64,000 nucleotides of DNA, taken from the NCBI RefSeq assembly GCF_015500095.1, contig NZ_CP062983.1, positions 5,208,001-5,272,000 of the forward strand. The letters are read 5' to 3'. The translations under genes were made by a program, and so were the position numbers. How positions within the stretch are numbered: position 1 is the first letter of the stretch; the number at the start of each line of letters is the position of its first letter. The notes beneath the pieces are model-generated. The model saw only the letters and a program-made list of their open reading frames with translations, did not search any database and was not told the origin of the DNA. Shown here piece by piece: positions 49,355-58,799 of the stretch. The stretch comes from Phototrophicus methaneseepsis. Its GTDB lineage: Bacteria > Chloroflexota > Anaerolineae > Aggregatilineales > Phototrophicaceae.

Positions 49355-50626
49355 TTACTGGCTCAGCCACACCCGTATACGTCCATCTTCAGTGCCGACA
49401 GCAAGCGCAAGCGAGCGACCATTCGCGCTGATAGCTGCGAGGTTGCTGGTTACAACACCATCGACTAGCAGCGACCAAACCACCTGGGCCCCTTCCGCCG
49501 TCAATTGAATGCCCTCGATGCGGGTGCGGTCCTGCGTCGGCAAAGCGATTTCTAGCACGCCATCACTATTAAAATCACCAGCGACAGCCATATCCAGGTT
49601 GCGCGTATTGATCACATGCGACGTGTGCCCGCCGATGCTGGCGATCACTTCCAACGCATCCCCCGTATAGCGATGGAATCGCACGATACCGCCGATGTGC
49701 GGCGTCAGCACATCCACCAGGAGCGATTCTCCATCAACGCCAAATGGTCCCCAGGCAATTTGATGCTGCCAGCGATTGGGTTGACCAATAATCGGGCCAT
49801 CAACCTCACGGAGAATCGTCGTACCGTCGAAGAAATAAACACGATTACGCGCGCCATCATGCCCATTGCTCACGGTTGTGATGAGGTCCTCAACGCCATC
49901 ACCATCCACATCGGCCCACATTGGCGAAAGCCCTTCATAGATATGATCGCCGGATAAATCGATATGCGCCACAACTTGCAGCACATCATCGACAACGGCG
50001 ACCACCATTAGCACCGTACCTTCCAGGTCATCGCCCATGATGCCATGCACATAACGCTGATTCGTGGCCTGGGCATATAGGGCGACCTGCCCAACAGCAT
50101 TCACACTAAGACGTGCATCCGGCTGGATATTCAGCGCCAGCCGATCCAGCAGGACATCACCAGCCAGCAGAGCCAGATCGCCCGAATCGGTGACGTAAAG
50201 CAAGCGTTCTCCAAGCTGAACAGGATGCGTATAGGGTGCCATATCAGGCGGGGACGGCATCAATGCAAAGCTCGTCGTCGTGGTTGGTGGCGCCGCGGAT
50301 GCCATGCGCCCTGTCTGCTCGACAACATCGCTCAAACGCCAGTGCGTACCATCTTGCAAAATGACATGCCACAGCAGCGGATCTTCCGGCACAGCCAGCA
50401 GCCACAAGGGCACACCTGGTAATGGATAATCCAGACTTGTCACATTGGGGAAGGTCCCGGCCCCGCTTACGAGACGATTGCCTGTAGGCTGATGATACGT
50501 CAGGGCCGTATAAATGCTATTGCGATGCACGAAAGGCGCTCCTTGGGGCGTGGGGGGTTCATCGGATTGAGCCAGGGACGGTAATGTGAGCAACAACAGC
50601 ATGGCCGTCACAACAAACAGGCGCAT
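49355..50626 (-). CDS. secreted FG-GAP repeat protein
   Basis: 423 residues from the ATG at 50626 (GAGGGG ten bases upstream); the frame runs further without support. A signal peptide (1-19, ending SLAQ) precedes beta-strand blades with calcium loops DVDGDGVED and DFNSDGVLE. The protein looks like a five- to seven-bladed propeller. It resembles, at a distance, the FG-GAP protein at 6059 but lacks the Thr/Pro linker. It is downstream of the SPFH gene, with a terminator between. Confidence 0.75.
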   Translation of the reverse strand: MRLFVVTAMLLLLTLPSLAQSDEPPTPQGAPFVHRNSIYTALTYHQPTGNRLVSGAGTFPNVTSLDYPLPGVPLWLLAVPEDPLLWHVILQDGTHWRLSDVVEQTGRMASAAPPTTTTSFALMPSPPDMAPYTHPVQLGERLLYVTDSGDLALLAGDVLLDRLALNIQPDARLSVNAVGQVALYAQATNQRYVHGIMGDDLEGTVLMVVAVVDDVLQVVAHIDLSGDHIYEGLSPMWADVDGDGVEDLITTVSNGHDGARNRVYFFDGTTILREVDGPIIGQPNRWQHQIAWGPFGVDGESLLVDVLTPHIGGIVRFHRYTGDALEVIASIGGHTSHVINTRNLDMAVAGDFNSDGVLEIALPTQDRTRIEGIQLTAEGAQVVWSLLVDGVVTSNLAAISANGRSLALAVGTEDGRIRVWLSQ

Positions 50627-50791
50627 GAAGGCATCCCCTCTCATCGACGGATCACACGGTAGACACACAAAACAGCATCATGGAACAGCTTAACGAAAGC
50701 ACCTATAAGTTGCCAGCAGAATCTAACCACTTCCTTAAAAGTGAAACGTGGGAATCAGGCAAAGTATGCGTGGCAAAGCGGGTCGATATAC

Positions 50792-50821
50792 AAAAAGAGC
50801 ACGCCTGAGGGCGTGCTCTTT
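50792..50821 (-). terminator. terminator after the SPFH gene
   Basis: A 9-bp stem (gagcacgcc / ggcgtgctc) with loop tgag; the minus strand continues TTTTTG. It lies 40 bases past the stop codon. Confidence 0.88.
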
Positions 50822-50861
50822 CACGTGATTTATGAGAAATCGGCCTTGTTGCCCGCGATGG

Positions 50862-51959
50862 TTAATCGCCAGCTTCAGAAGATTCTGTGGAAACTTCCGG
50901 CACTTCGACTTCATCCGGCAGCTGCGGCTGATCAACTTCCGGCGGTACGAAGTCGTCACTCAATTCAGTGAAGTCATCAAAGTTGAACAGGAACGGCGTG
51001 TTCGAAGGTACGAGCGCCAGATTCACATTATCAGCCAGTTCGTTGATATACGTATACTGGATCAAGTTCGGGTTTGCAGCGATCTGCTGGCTGACGAGGC
51101 GCAAAGCTTCTGCATCAGCGGCGGCACGGATCAGGATAGCCTGTGCTTCACCACGGGCGCGCTCAATTTCCGCATCTGCCAGACCAACGGCTTCCGCACG
51201 GCGGCGTTCCGCTTCTGTACGGGCACGCTGGAGCTGCTGTTCTTCAACCTGCTTGGCTTCAATCGCGTTGATGAACTCATCGGAGAAGCTCACATCGTTA
51301 ACGAGTGAATCCGTCACCACGATGCCATTATCAGCAAATACCTCCGTCAGACGGGCTTCAATTTCAGCATCCATCTGTTCACGGCCAATGCCATAAATTG
51401 ATTCTGCTTCGAAGCCGGCGACAACATCACGCACAATCGAGCGGATCGTCGGGCGAATGAGGCCTTCCAGGTAACCACCGGGTTCATTGCTCCAGTCGCG
51501 GTGAATCTGGTTCAGGCCCTCGCCATCTTGTAATCGGAAGATGACGGTCATATCAATTGTCACTTGCTGTCCATCAACAGAACGGGCCGTAATCGCATCC
51601 GAGCGGGTCGGGTCACCTTCCTGAATACTACCACTCATGGTATAGCTCTGGCGGCTGACCGGGTAGATCGTCACGACCTGTACGCCAGGGATGACAATAC
51701 TAATACCAGATTGGCGCGGCGTTTCCAGGTTACCAGTGACGGTATTGAAGACGACAGCACGCTCAGTCGGACCAACAACCAGCAAACCCTGGCTGACGAT
51801 CAGCAAGACAATACCCGCGAGGATACCTGCGACTGCCAGTACGACGCCACCGCGTACCGGGCGATTTTGGGAGGCCGCTGCAACAACCAGGGCAACCCCG
51901 GCAAAGCCAGCTAAAAAGCCGCCCAGCGCCAAAATCTGAAAGACAGAACTTACATCCAT
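50862..51959 (-). CDS. SPFH/prohibitin-family membrane protein (HflK-like)
   Basis: 365 residues from the ATG at 51959, with AAAGGAG six bases upstream. Two hydrophobic segments (about 9-30 and 37-58) precede the SPFH domain (60-240: LLVVGPTERAVVFNTVTGNLETPRQSGISIVIPGVQVV), then a coiled coil (235-290, rich in Glu/Ala/Arg). The C-terminus is acidic with Pro/Glu/Val. SPFH proteins form ring scaffolds that control the membrane protease FtsH or organise membranes. No hflC partner is adjacent, so it is of the stand-alone type. Confidence 0.88.
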   Translation of the reverse strand: MDVSSVFQILALGGFLAGFAGVALVVAAASQNRPVRGGVVLAVAGILAGIVLLIVSQGLLVVGPTERAVVFNTVTGNLETPRQSGISIVIPGVQVVTIYPVSRQSYTMSGSIQEGDPTRSDAITARSVDGQQVTIDMTVIFRLQDGEGLNQIHRDWSNEPGGYLEGLIRPTIRSIVRDVVAGFEAESIYGIGREQMDAEIEARLTEVFADNGIVVTDSLVNDVSFSDEFINAIEAKQVEEQQLQRARTEAERRRAEAVGLADAEIERARGEAQAILIRAAADAEALRLVSQQIAANPNLIQYTYINELADNVNLALVPSNTPFLFNFDDFTELSDDFVPPEVDQPQLPDEVEVPEVSTESSEAGD

Positions 51960-52274
51960 TACACGCTCCTTTTTAAGCGTTAAGTACAAACTACTTTCGG
52001 CTCACAAGTCGTGAAACCGTTTATGCCAATGCTCGTGGCTGAACGTATTTCAGTATATCATGAGGCTAAGTGTCTTGGCATGGTTCACTGAAGCGATCAA
52101 ATACTTCGTTAACAAATGGCCTCATAAATGAGCCATCTCATCAACGAAAGTATCTCATATTTGTTTCGCCTTTGTTTCGCCATCACATGGGGATCATACT
52201 CCATGGAACAAGTCAGTCGCCAAATACGTCATGATCCAGATATACCCAATCATCCGAAAGGACGAGCAAACCCG
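51960..52274. other. divergent intergenic region
   Basis: 315 bases between the SPFH gene and the divergent secreted protein. An open frame from 52128 joins the coding frame but has no ribosome site. I see no repeats or strong hairpins; it should hold both promoters. Confidence 0.4.
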
Positions 52275-53393
52275 ATGAAAAACCATTTTGGTGGTCTATT
52301 CCTGATCATGTGCCTCCTACTGAGGGTAACATCTGCCTTTGGGCAAGATGACAGCGTCTCGTCAGAAGATGCACTGGTACGTAGTTACAACACCGTTGAT
52401 AGCGTCACCCTCGACCAAACTGACGAAGGCTTACAACTCATAATACGCAGCACACTGGCTGATGGTTGCGACTTCCCAGTCGAAGTCGACGCCAGCCGCC
52501 AGGGCACGATCTGGTTTATCGATATTTACCGGGATGTGCCGCTGGATGTCATGTGCCCGATGATGGTGCAATCTGACGAAAGCACCCTTGATGCCAGCAT
52601 CCTCAATGAATTAGACGACGATGACACGCTCATCGACCTGATTGTCATCAATGAGCGTGTTTATCATATTGAGCGTGCCCAGATTGAGCCTGTGGGTAAT
52701 GCCGATACCCCACCGCCGCTGCTAACGCCCTGGTACCAGATGCCCATCAGCATCACGCGTATGCAAACAGAAGTCGATGATAGCGCCCTGCCGCTGCATC
52801 TATTCTGGGTGCCCATTAACGGCTGCGAAGGCCAACTCGTGGCGCGTGTTCGCCATATACCACAGTCCACAGGCGACCTCAAACCCTATGATGTCATCGC
52901 CTATCTGGCCGTCCCAACGGACCCCACGCTGACGGACTGCCCGGCTTTGCCTATGCTGGTCTCCCCTAATGAGGAAATCTTCCAGGTTAAGCACAACCCG
53001 CTACAAGCGGCCATCTTCCAATCAGAGGCGATGACGCTACGATACCTGCCACAGTTCGAAGATGGTGTTCCGCAGACGGATGAATGGGCGCGCAGCACCG
53101 TCACTGTGGATGAGCCAGAGCAAATCCAGAGCCAGATTCTGGAATCTTTCCCGCCGCAGATCAGCCTGAACGTAACCTGGGAAGAGAATGCGACCTGTGC
53201 AGATAGCTACTACGAAGTGCTGCAAGGTGATAATGGCAGTTACATCACGCTAAAGATTACGCAGGTCGTCCCTGCTGATGCGGAATGCAGTCAGTCTATC
53301 AGCACGCAGACAATGGACTTCTCGTTGGGTACCTATCCAGAAGGCCCAGTTAGGATCGACGTTAACGGCGAAAAGATCGAAGTGGATTTTTAA
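52275..53393 (+). CDS. secreted protein of unknown function
   Basis: 372 residues from the ATG at 52275 (AAAGGA upstream); the frame begins at 52128 but that part is not protein-like. A signal peptide (1-24, ending SAFGQ) is followed by a beta-rich body with repeated Asp/Thr/Leu strands and pairs of Cys in CDFPVE, MCPMM, GCEGQ and DCPALP, suggesting disulfides. No family is recognised. It is followed by another secreted gene, in the same direction with a 156-base gap. Confidence 0.65.
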   Translation: MKNHFGGLFLIMCLLLRVTSAFGQDDSVSSEDALVRSYNTVDSVTLDQTDEGLQLIIRSTLADGCDFPVEVDASRQGTIWFIDIYRDVPLDVMCPMMVQSDESTLDASILNELDDDDTLIDLIVINERVYHIERAQIEPVGNADTPPPLLTPWYQMPISITRMQTEVDDSALPLHLFWVPINGCEGQLVARVRHIPQSTGDLKPYDVIAYLAVPTDPTLTDCPALPMLVSPNEEIFQVKHNPLQAAIFQSEAMTLRYLPQFEDGVPQTDEWARSTVTVDEPEQIQSQILESFPPQISLNVTWEENATCADSYYEVLQGDNGSYITLKITQVVPADAECSQSISTQTMDFSLGTYPEGPVRIDVNGEKIEVDF

Positions 53394-53549
53394 AGCATCG
53401 AATCGGCTATCTATCCGCGCCAAACAGCCAGTCAGCCAGCAATTGACACCGAATAGGCGCAGGTCTGGAACAAATGGGCCTGCGCTGGCGTCTTACCCAT
53501 AGAAGAACCACACGCTTACGATTTGATGGATTTTTATTTGGAGGAACCT

Positions 53550-55040
53550 ATGCGTCAGTTATCTATGCGACTACCGATACGTCAATTTATTCTAACGCTC
53601 GTCCTTGTTGCGCTCGTCGGCGTCTTTGGCGTCAGCGCACAGGATGACACCCCGACTGATGCCCCCAGCGATGGGGTCTCCGTCACAGTTTACAACCAGG
53701 GGTCTGCCCTGGTGCAAGACCGCCGTACGCTGAGCCTACCTGAAGGCACATCAATGATTAACTTCACAGATGTCGCCGCGGCGATTGATGCCACTTCCGT
53801 CAGCTTTAACTCGCTGACAGATCCCGATGGCACCGTTGTTCTGGAACAGAATTATGTCTATGATCTGGTAAACAGCGAGGCACTGTTGCAGCGTTACCTG
53901 GATGAAACCATCGTCTTGACGACAGAAGATGGGGCCGTTTTCACCGGGCAGCTCCTCAGTGGGCGCAGCGGCGAGGTCATCCTGCGCAACGATGCTGGCG
54001 AAGTCACCGTCATCAGCCTGGGTAACGTACGTGATATTCAATTCCCGGAATTACCAGAAGGCCTGATTACACGCCCAACACTGCGCTGGCTCGTTAACAG
54101 TGCCACCGGTGGTGATCAACAAGTCGAACTCACATATCTGACAGGTGGCATGAGCTGGACAGCGGATTATATCGTGCTGCTGGCCCAGGATGAATCTTCT
54201 ATCGACCTGAATGGCTGGGTGACACTGAATAATAACAGCGGGACTGCCTATCGCGATGCGCTGCTGAAGCTCGTCGCGGGCGACGTTAACCGCATTCAGC
54301 CAGAAGTTCTGGAACGGCAGACCATGGAAATGGCTTATGCAGAAGCAGCCCCCATGGCCGATGAAAGCGTTGCGCAGCGTGAATTTTATGAATATCAACT
54401 CTATGAAATCAATCGCCCTGTCACCATTGGCATGAACGAAACCAAGCAGGTTGAGTTCGTCACAGGGGCGGATGTGCCTGCCAACACCTTCTACGTCTAT
54501 GATTCATCACCCTATTTTTATGGCTATAGCTACTTCATCAGTGACCAGTACTACGGCCAGACAGGCATCACCGATGTACAGAACTTCATCGAGTTCACTA
54601 CAGATGAAGAAGGTGGCCTGGGCGCAGACCTACCCGCAGGTCGCGTACGCGTCTATCAGGAAGATACCGATGGCGCAGCCCTGCTGATTGGTGAGAATAA
54701 CATCGACCACACAGCAGAAGGCGAAATGGTCGAGTTTTACCTGGGCAATGCCTTTGATCTGGTCGGTGAGCGCACACAGGTCGATTTCCAGATTGTGAGC
54801 AATTCCGTCGTCCAGGAGACGTATGAAATCAAGCTGCGTAACCGCAAAGACGACGAAACTGTAGAAATCCGCGTGCCGGAGCACCTGTTCCGCTGGAGCA
54901 ACTGGGAAATCCTGGATGCCACGGCGGAATACGAAAAGCTCAACGCCTCAACGATTGAGTTCCGTCCGCAGGTGGCCCCTGGGGAAGAAGTCACTATTCG
55001 CTACACTGTTCGCTATACCTGGCCTGAGAGCCAGCGGTAG
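53550..55040 (+). CDS. DUF4139-family secreted protein
   Basis: 496 residues from the ATG at 53550, which has GGAGG five bases upstream. A signal peptide (1-26, ending GVSAQ) precedes an N-terminal beta domain (VTVYNQGSALVQDRRTLSLPEG) and a large C-terminal DUF4139 domain (WLVNSATGGDQQVELTYLTGGMSWTADYIVLL, then KQVEFVTGADVPANTFYVY). The family is found in proteins near the mucoidy inhibitor MuiA; its function is unknown. Export is clear. It is convergent with groEL. Confidence 0.85.
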   Translation: MRQLSMRLPIRQFILTLVLVALVGVFGVSAQDDTPTDAPSDGVSVTVYNQGSALVQDRRTLSLPEGTSMINFTDVAAAIDATSVSFNSLTDPDGTVVLEQNYVYDLVNSEALLQRYLDETIVLTTEDGAVFTGQLLSGRSGEVILRNDAGEVTVISLGNVRDIQFPELPEGLITRPTLRWLVNSATGGDQQVELTYLTGGMSWTADYIVLLAQDESSIDLNGWVTLNNNSGTAYRDALLKLVAGDVNRIQPEVLERQTMEMAYAEAAPMADESVAQREFYEYQLYEINRPVTIGMNETKQVEFVTGADVPANTFYVYDSSPYFYGYSYFISDQYYGQTGITDVQNFIEFTTDEEGGLGADLPAGRVRVYQEDTDGAALLIGENNIDHTAEGEMVEFYLGNAFDLVGERTQVDFQIVSNSVVQETYEIKLRNRKDDETVEIRVPEHLFRWSNWEILDATAEYEKLNASTIEFRPQVAPGEEVTIRYTVRYTWPESQR

Positions 55041-55078
55041 GATTAGTACGGTAAGCATTATCAATAACTATGAGAAAC

Positions 55079-55116
55079 AAAAAAACGGGCCGCCCCATCG
55101 GAGCAGCCCGTTTTTT
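55079..55116. terminator. bidirectional terminator
   Basis: Stem aaaaacgggc / gcccgttttt flanked by A and T runs, between the convergent DUF4139 and groEL genes. Confidence 0.88.
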
Positions 55117-55155
55117 GATGTGTTTTAGGGTATGGCGATTCTGCTTGAGGCAGAA

Positions 55156-56808
55156 TTACATCATGCCGCCCATACCGCCCATGCCGTCCATACCACCAGC
55201 AGGCATCGCCGGTTCCGCTTCAGGAACATCGGTGATGAGTGCTTCGGTCGTCAGGATCATGGAAGCGATGGAGCTTGCATTTTCAACTGCGCCACGGGTA
55301 ACCTTAGCCGGATCAGGGATGCCAGCTTCGATCATGTCGCCATATTCGCCGGTCATGACGTTGTAGCCAACGCGATGATTCTTGCGGCTCTTCTGCAGGC
55401 GACGGACAGATTCGATGATGACAGCGCCATCTTCGCCAGCGTTGGAAGCGATTTTACGCATCGGGACTTCCAGGGCCTTGCGAACGATGTTGACACCAGT
55501 GTTTTCATCGTCGGTACCCAGCTTGATGTTTGCCAGGGCCTGAATTGCGTTGATCAGAGCCACACCACCGCCAGGGACGATACCCTCTTCAACAGCGGCA
55601 CGGGTCGCGCTCAGCGCATCTTCAACGCGATGCTTCTTTTCCTTCAGTTCGGTTTCGGTCGCGGCACCCACGCGGATGACAGCAACACCACCAGCCAGCT
55701 TGGCCTTACGTTCCTGCAATTTCTCGCGGTCGTAATCGCTGCTGCTGTTTTCAATCGCGGTTTCAATTTCCTTCACGCGGCCACGGATTGCTTCTTCTTC
55801 ACCAGCGCCATCGACGACAACTGTTTCGTCCTTGGTGCTGACGACCTTGGCAGCACGGCCCAGGTCCTGAAGTGTGACGCTATCCAGCTTACGGCCGGTT
55901 TCTTCGCTGATGACGGTACCGCCAGTCAGAACAGCGATGTCACGCAGCATTTCCTTACGGCGATCGCCAAAGCCAGGAGCCTTCACGGCCAGGACGTTCA
56001 GCATGCCACGAATCTTGTTCAGAACCAGTGTCGCCAAAGCTTCACCGTCAACATCTTCGGAGATGATGACCAGTTCGCGCTTGCCGATCTGGATCAGTTT
56101 TTCCAGGATAGGCACGATGTCCTGTGCAGCGCTGATTTTCTTGTCGTGGATGAGGATGTACGGTTCGTCAATGCTGGCTTCCATCGCGTCGGTGTTGGTG
56201 ATGAAGTAGGCGCTGATGTAACCACGGTCGAACTGCATACCTTCGACGTATTCAATTTCGGTTTCCAGGCCACGGGATTCTTCGACCTGCACCACGCCGT
56301 CCTTACCAACCTTGTCCATCACTTCAGCAATCAGGTTACCGATTTCGGAATCCTGGGCGCTGACGCTGGCAACGCTAGCAATTTCTTCTTTGGTGTCGAT
56401 CTGGGTCGCCTGTTCCAGGATGTATTCGCTGATTGATTTCGCAGCTTCCATAATGCCACGCTTGAGCAGCATCGGGTTAGCGCCAGCAGCCACGTTCTTC
56501 AAGCCTTCGGTGACGATAGCCTGTGCCAGGACGGTCGCGGTGGTGGTCCCATCACCAGCGATGTCGTTGGTCTTGGTGGCGGCTTCCTTCAGCAGTTGGG
56601 CACCCATATTTTCATAGGGGTCTTCCAGCTCAATTTCCTTAGCGACGGTGACGCCATCATGGGTCACGGTCGGTGCGCCGAACTTCTTATCCAGCGCGAC
56701 ATTGCGGCCCTTGGGGCCGAGGGTGGTGCTAACGGCGTTAGCCACCTTATCTACGCCAGCCTGCAGCTTGCGGCGGGCTTCGTCCTTAAATACGAGTTGT
56801 TTAGCCAT
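55156..56808 (-). CDS. groL: 60-kDa chaperonin GroEL
   Basis: 550 residues, from the ATG at 56808 that gives the standard MAKQLVF start and has GGAGG ten bases upstream. Signature segments include [27 protein letters not shown] (ATP-binding) and GGGVALI. The C-terminus is the flexible Gly-Gly-Met repeat typical of group I chaperonins. It folds client proteins in the cytoplasm with GroES. It follows groES by 135 bases in one operon controlled by the CIRCE element upstream. Confidence 0.98.
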   Translation of the reverse strand: MAKQLVFKDEARRKLQAGVDKVANAVSTTLGPKGRNVALDKKFGAPTVTHDGVTVAKEIELEDPYENMGAQLLKEAATKTNDIAGDGTTTATVLAQAIVTEGLKNVAAGANPMLLKRGIMEAAKSISEYILEQATQIDTKEEIASVASVSAQDSEIGNLIAEVMDKVGKDGVVQVEESRGLETEIEYVEGMQFDRGYISAYFITNTDAMEASIDEPYILIHDKKISAAQDIVPILEKLIQIGKRELVIISEDVDGEALATLVLNKIRGMLNVLAVKAPGFGDRRKEMLRDIAVLTGGTVISEETGRKLDSVTLQDLGRAAKVVSTKDETVVVDGAGEEEAIRGRVKEIETAIENSSSDYDREKLQERKAKLAGGVAVIRVGAATETELKEKKHRVEDALSATRAAVEEGIVPGGGVALINAIQALANIKLGTDDENTGVNIVRKALEVPMRKIASNAGEDGAVIIESVRRLQKSRKNHRVGYNVMTGEYGDMIEAGIPDPAKVTRGAVENASSIASMILTTEALITDVPEAEPAMPAGGMDGMGGMGGMM

Positions 56809-56943
56809 CTTTTCAGTTCCTCCAGACAATCGTCCGAGTTGTGATTTTCGATCTTAGATGTTGTGCTTGGTATTGCGATGTTCAGAAACAAAAACATCCT
56901 GTTGCCGTGGTGTCGTCACCGTTATTGCAACGGTTGGTGTCGA

Positions 56944-57240
56944 CTACTCAACGATGCCCAGAATGTCGGATTCCTTCATGATGAGGACTTTTTTCTCGCC
57001 CAGTTTGATTTCGGTACCCGCGTACTTGGCAAAGAGGATGGTCTGGCCTTCTTCGACATCCATAGCGATGCGGTCGCCATCATCATCTTTACGGCCCAGG
57101 CCCACGGCCAGGACTTTACCAGTTTGCGGTTTCTCTTTGGCGGTTTCTGGCAGGACCAGACCGCTTGCGGTGGTTGTTTCTTGCTCGATGGGCTCAACGA
57201 CCACACGATCACCCAGGGGGCGAATATTCACGTCCGCCAT
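56944..57240 (-). CDS. groS: 10-kDa co-chaperonin GroES
   Basis: 98 residues: [43 protein letters not shown] contains the mobile loop that docks on GroEL, and the end is DILGIVE, the family's standard C-terminus. GGAGGAG lies eight bases before the ATG. It is the first gene of the groESL operon, with the promoter and CIRCE operator about 70-130 bases upstream. Confidence 0.98.
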   Translation of the reverse strand: MADVNIRPLGDRVVVEPIEQETTTASGLVLPETAKEKPQTGKVLAVGLGRKDDDGDRIAMDVEEGQTILFAKYAGTEIKLGEKKVLIMKESDILGIVE

Positions 57241-57307
57241 TGTTGATCTCCTCCTACGGATTATCAGTCAGTTGCGGTTCTATCAATAATGATATGCTTA
57301 CACAAGA

Positions 57308-57334
57308 CTAGCACTCTAATGATGAGAGTGCTAG
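57308..57334 (-). promoter_or_regulatory. CIRCE operator (HrcA site) of groESL
   Basis: A perfect 9-bp inverted repeat with a nine-base spacer, ctagcactc-N9-gagtgctag, against the consensus TTAGCACTC-N9-GAGTGCTAA. It lies just downstream of the -10 box, where HrcA binding blocks transcription until heat shock. Confidence 0.95.
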
Positions 57335-57348
57335 ATTTTCCGAACAGC

Positions 57349-57377
57349 ATCATAGCATGAAGTCCTATTAGCGTCAA
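57349..57377 (-). promoter_or_regulatory. sigma-70 promoter of groESL
   Basis: On the minus strand TTGACG (57372-57377), a 17-base spacer and TATGAT (57349-57354), 15 bases upstream of CIRCE. Confidence 0.85.
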
Positions 57378-57520
57378 CACCTCTAGCAAACTTCTTATAC
57401 TGCTGCCAACATGGTTTTAATGTCGTTAGGAAAGAGCGCTAGCAAACGGGGTTTAAAGAGGGTATCAAAGAAACTGAAATAGGTTAATTCTGCGGTCTAG
57501 GGGGTAAAAACAGCCTGCCC

Positions 57521-57575
57521 TAACTCAGGCGCAGACTGTCCAGAATGAGCTGCAAGGTGATGATTGTTGTGTTGC
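57521..57575 (-). repeat. displaced copy of the kinase gene 3' end
   Basis: About 47 of 55 bases match 58801-58855, the last codons of the kinase gene. On the minus strand it reads NTTIITLQLILDSLRLS then stop, against NNTTITTLQLILDSLRLS in the kinase. Similarity stops at both edges. Confidence 0.85.
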
Positions 57576-57595
57576 TAAGTTTTTACAAGGTCTTA

Positions 57596-58165
57596 TCAAA
57601 TTAGTTGAGCATACTGTTCGAGTTCGGCAACCGTGACAACAAGCCCCTGACGCGTTAATGTAGCAAGATACTCTTGAACAGTGAAGCGTGGATTCTTGAG
57701 ACGTGCCCGTACCTTGCGAACCGCGACACAAAACTTCCCTGGTGCAAGATTCAGGTGATTGGCCAAGAAGTCATCCGGATGTTGAATTTCAATACCATAA
57801 GGTTTCACCACACTTTCTGGGAAATCGTGCAAGTTCTGTGTGACAATAACGTCGCATCGACCTACAATAGCTGCGGCCAAGACATGACGATCATCAGGAT
57901 CAGGTAAAGTAAGACTATTTATCAGAGGTTTATAACCCGTGACAAGGGAATCACGGGTCGCTTTATCCATTAAATTGCGTGTACGCTCTAAGGCAGCACG
58001 TTCACGGTATGGTTCATTTCTAAGTAGCGCCTCAATCCATTCCCGATGAATATCTTCCGTCCACTTTGCTCGAAAAAGATCTTCTACCGCGAGTTGAACC
58101 ATCATATCTCGGATAGGTGCTGGATAAAGGATATTGGCATCCAGCAGCGCTGTATAATAGCTCAT
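57596..58165 (-). CDS. PIN-domain ribonuclease toxin
   Basis: 189 residues from the ATG at 58165. The PIN acidic residues are visible as LLDANIL (Asp9), DPDDRHVLAAAI and VTQNLHDFP, with a Lys/Arg-rich C-terminal tail. PIN toxins cut RNA and are neutralised by a partner. The start lies one base past the stop of an HTH gene, the typical two-gene toxin-antitoxin layout. The pair is enclosed by two copies of the kinase 3' end, suggesting transfer. Confidence 0.82.
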   Translation of the reverse strand: MSYYTALLDANILYPAPIRDMMVQLAVEDLFRAKWTEDIHREWIEALLRNEPYRERAALERTRNLMDKATRDSLVTGYKPLINSLTLPDPDDRHVLAAAIVGRCDVIVTQNLHDFPESVVKPYGIEIQHPDDFLANHLNLAPGKFCVAVRKVRARLKNPRFTVQEYLATLTRQGLVVTVAELEQYAQLI

Positions 58166-58166
58166 A

Positions 58167-58616
58167 TCACTTTTCGTATCCCATATTCTGCTCCTGCGCA
58201 TCAGCTACCAACTGATCCAGAATCGACTCGCGTTCTTCATCAATCGCATGCTTATAATTCATAACATCTTCCATCAGGATTCGGCGATGTTTACCGACCT
58301 TTCGGTAAGGTATTTTGCCTTCCTCAAGCAATTTAATCAGAAATGGACGCGATACGTTGAGAACTTCTGCAGCCTGAACTGTGGTTAGTTCAGCATTTTC
58401 TGGAATCAATGTAATACCTTGTCCAGAAGCCATCGCACCTAATATATCCATCAGTAAACTGACAGCTCCAGCAGGTAACTCTATTGTGCCTTCCTGGTCA
58501 GTAACATGAACTGTAAGAGATTCGTTTTCTCGTGCATATTGCGCAAGCAATTGCTTAGAATTACGAGCAATTGATGATTCTTCTTCATTGGGAGGGCGAT
58601 GTCTGTAGGCTAACAT
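58167..58616 (-). CDS. antitoxin with excisionase-type helix-turn-helix
   Basis: 149 residues. The C-terminal part (80-130) is an excisionase/MerR-like HTH (LTTVQAAEVLNVSRPFLIKLLEEGKIPYRKVGKHRRI), a DNA-binding fold found in antitoxins that pair with PIN toxins. The N-terminal 70 residues include a beta stretch (SLTVHVTDQEGTIELP) likely to bind the toxin. It precedes the PIN gene by one base. A 9-bp tandem repeat upstream may be its operator. Confidence 0.82.
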   Translation of the reverse strand: MLAYRHRPPNEEESSIARNSKQLLAQYARENESLTVHVTDQEGTIELPAGAVSLLMDILGAMASGQGITLIPENAELTTVQAAEVLNVSRPFLIKLLEEGKIPYRKVGKHRRILMEDVMNYKHAIDEERESILDQLVADAQEQNMGYEK

Positions 58617-58664
58617 GTCCCAAATCCTATGTTATGTGGTCTTTCGGTTATCATATCACATATT

Positions 58665-58700
58665 TGAAATAAGTGAAATAAGTGAAATAAGTGAAATAAG
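58665..58700 (-). repeat. 9-bp tandem repeat upstream of the toxin-antitoxin operon
   Basis: Four exact copies of tgaaataag (58665-58673, 58674-58682, 58683-58691, 58692-58700), then a partial copy, about 50 bases before the antitoxin start. On the minus strand it reads cttatttca repeats, AT-rich and at the right distance to be an operator or promoter spacer. Confidence 0.9.
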
Positions 58701-58799
58701 TGAAAAACTATGAGGTCATAAGCTTCAAAAACAACAAATGAATTAGAATCCACTTGCTGCAGAAACAATGGAACACAGTATCTATGTAATTTATTTAAC

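Larger units (their letters stand above)
57241..57595. other. regulatory and remnant region upstream of groES
   Basis: 355 bases. It holds the groESL promoter and CIRCE element (57308-57377) and, further on, a 55-base copy of the kinase gene's 3' end (57521-57575). No gene is present. Confidence 0.6.

Noticed and set aside
55132-56436. 434-residue open frame antisense to groEL
   Set aside because: GroEL is certain; the frame is an artefact of its codon use.
58665-58700. 9-bp repeats as a CRISPR array
   Set aside because: Units are directly adjacent with no spacers and far too short; no cas genes nearby.
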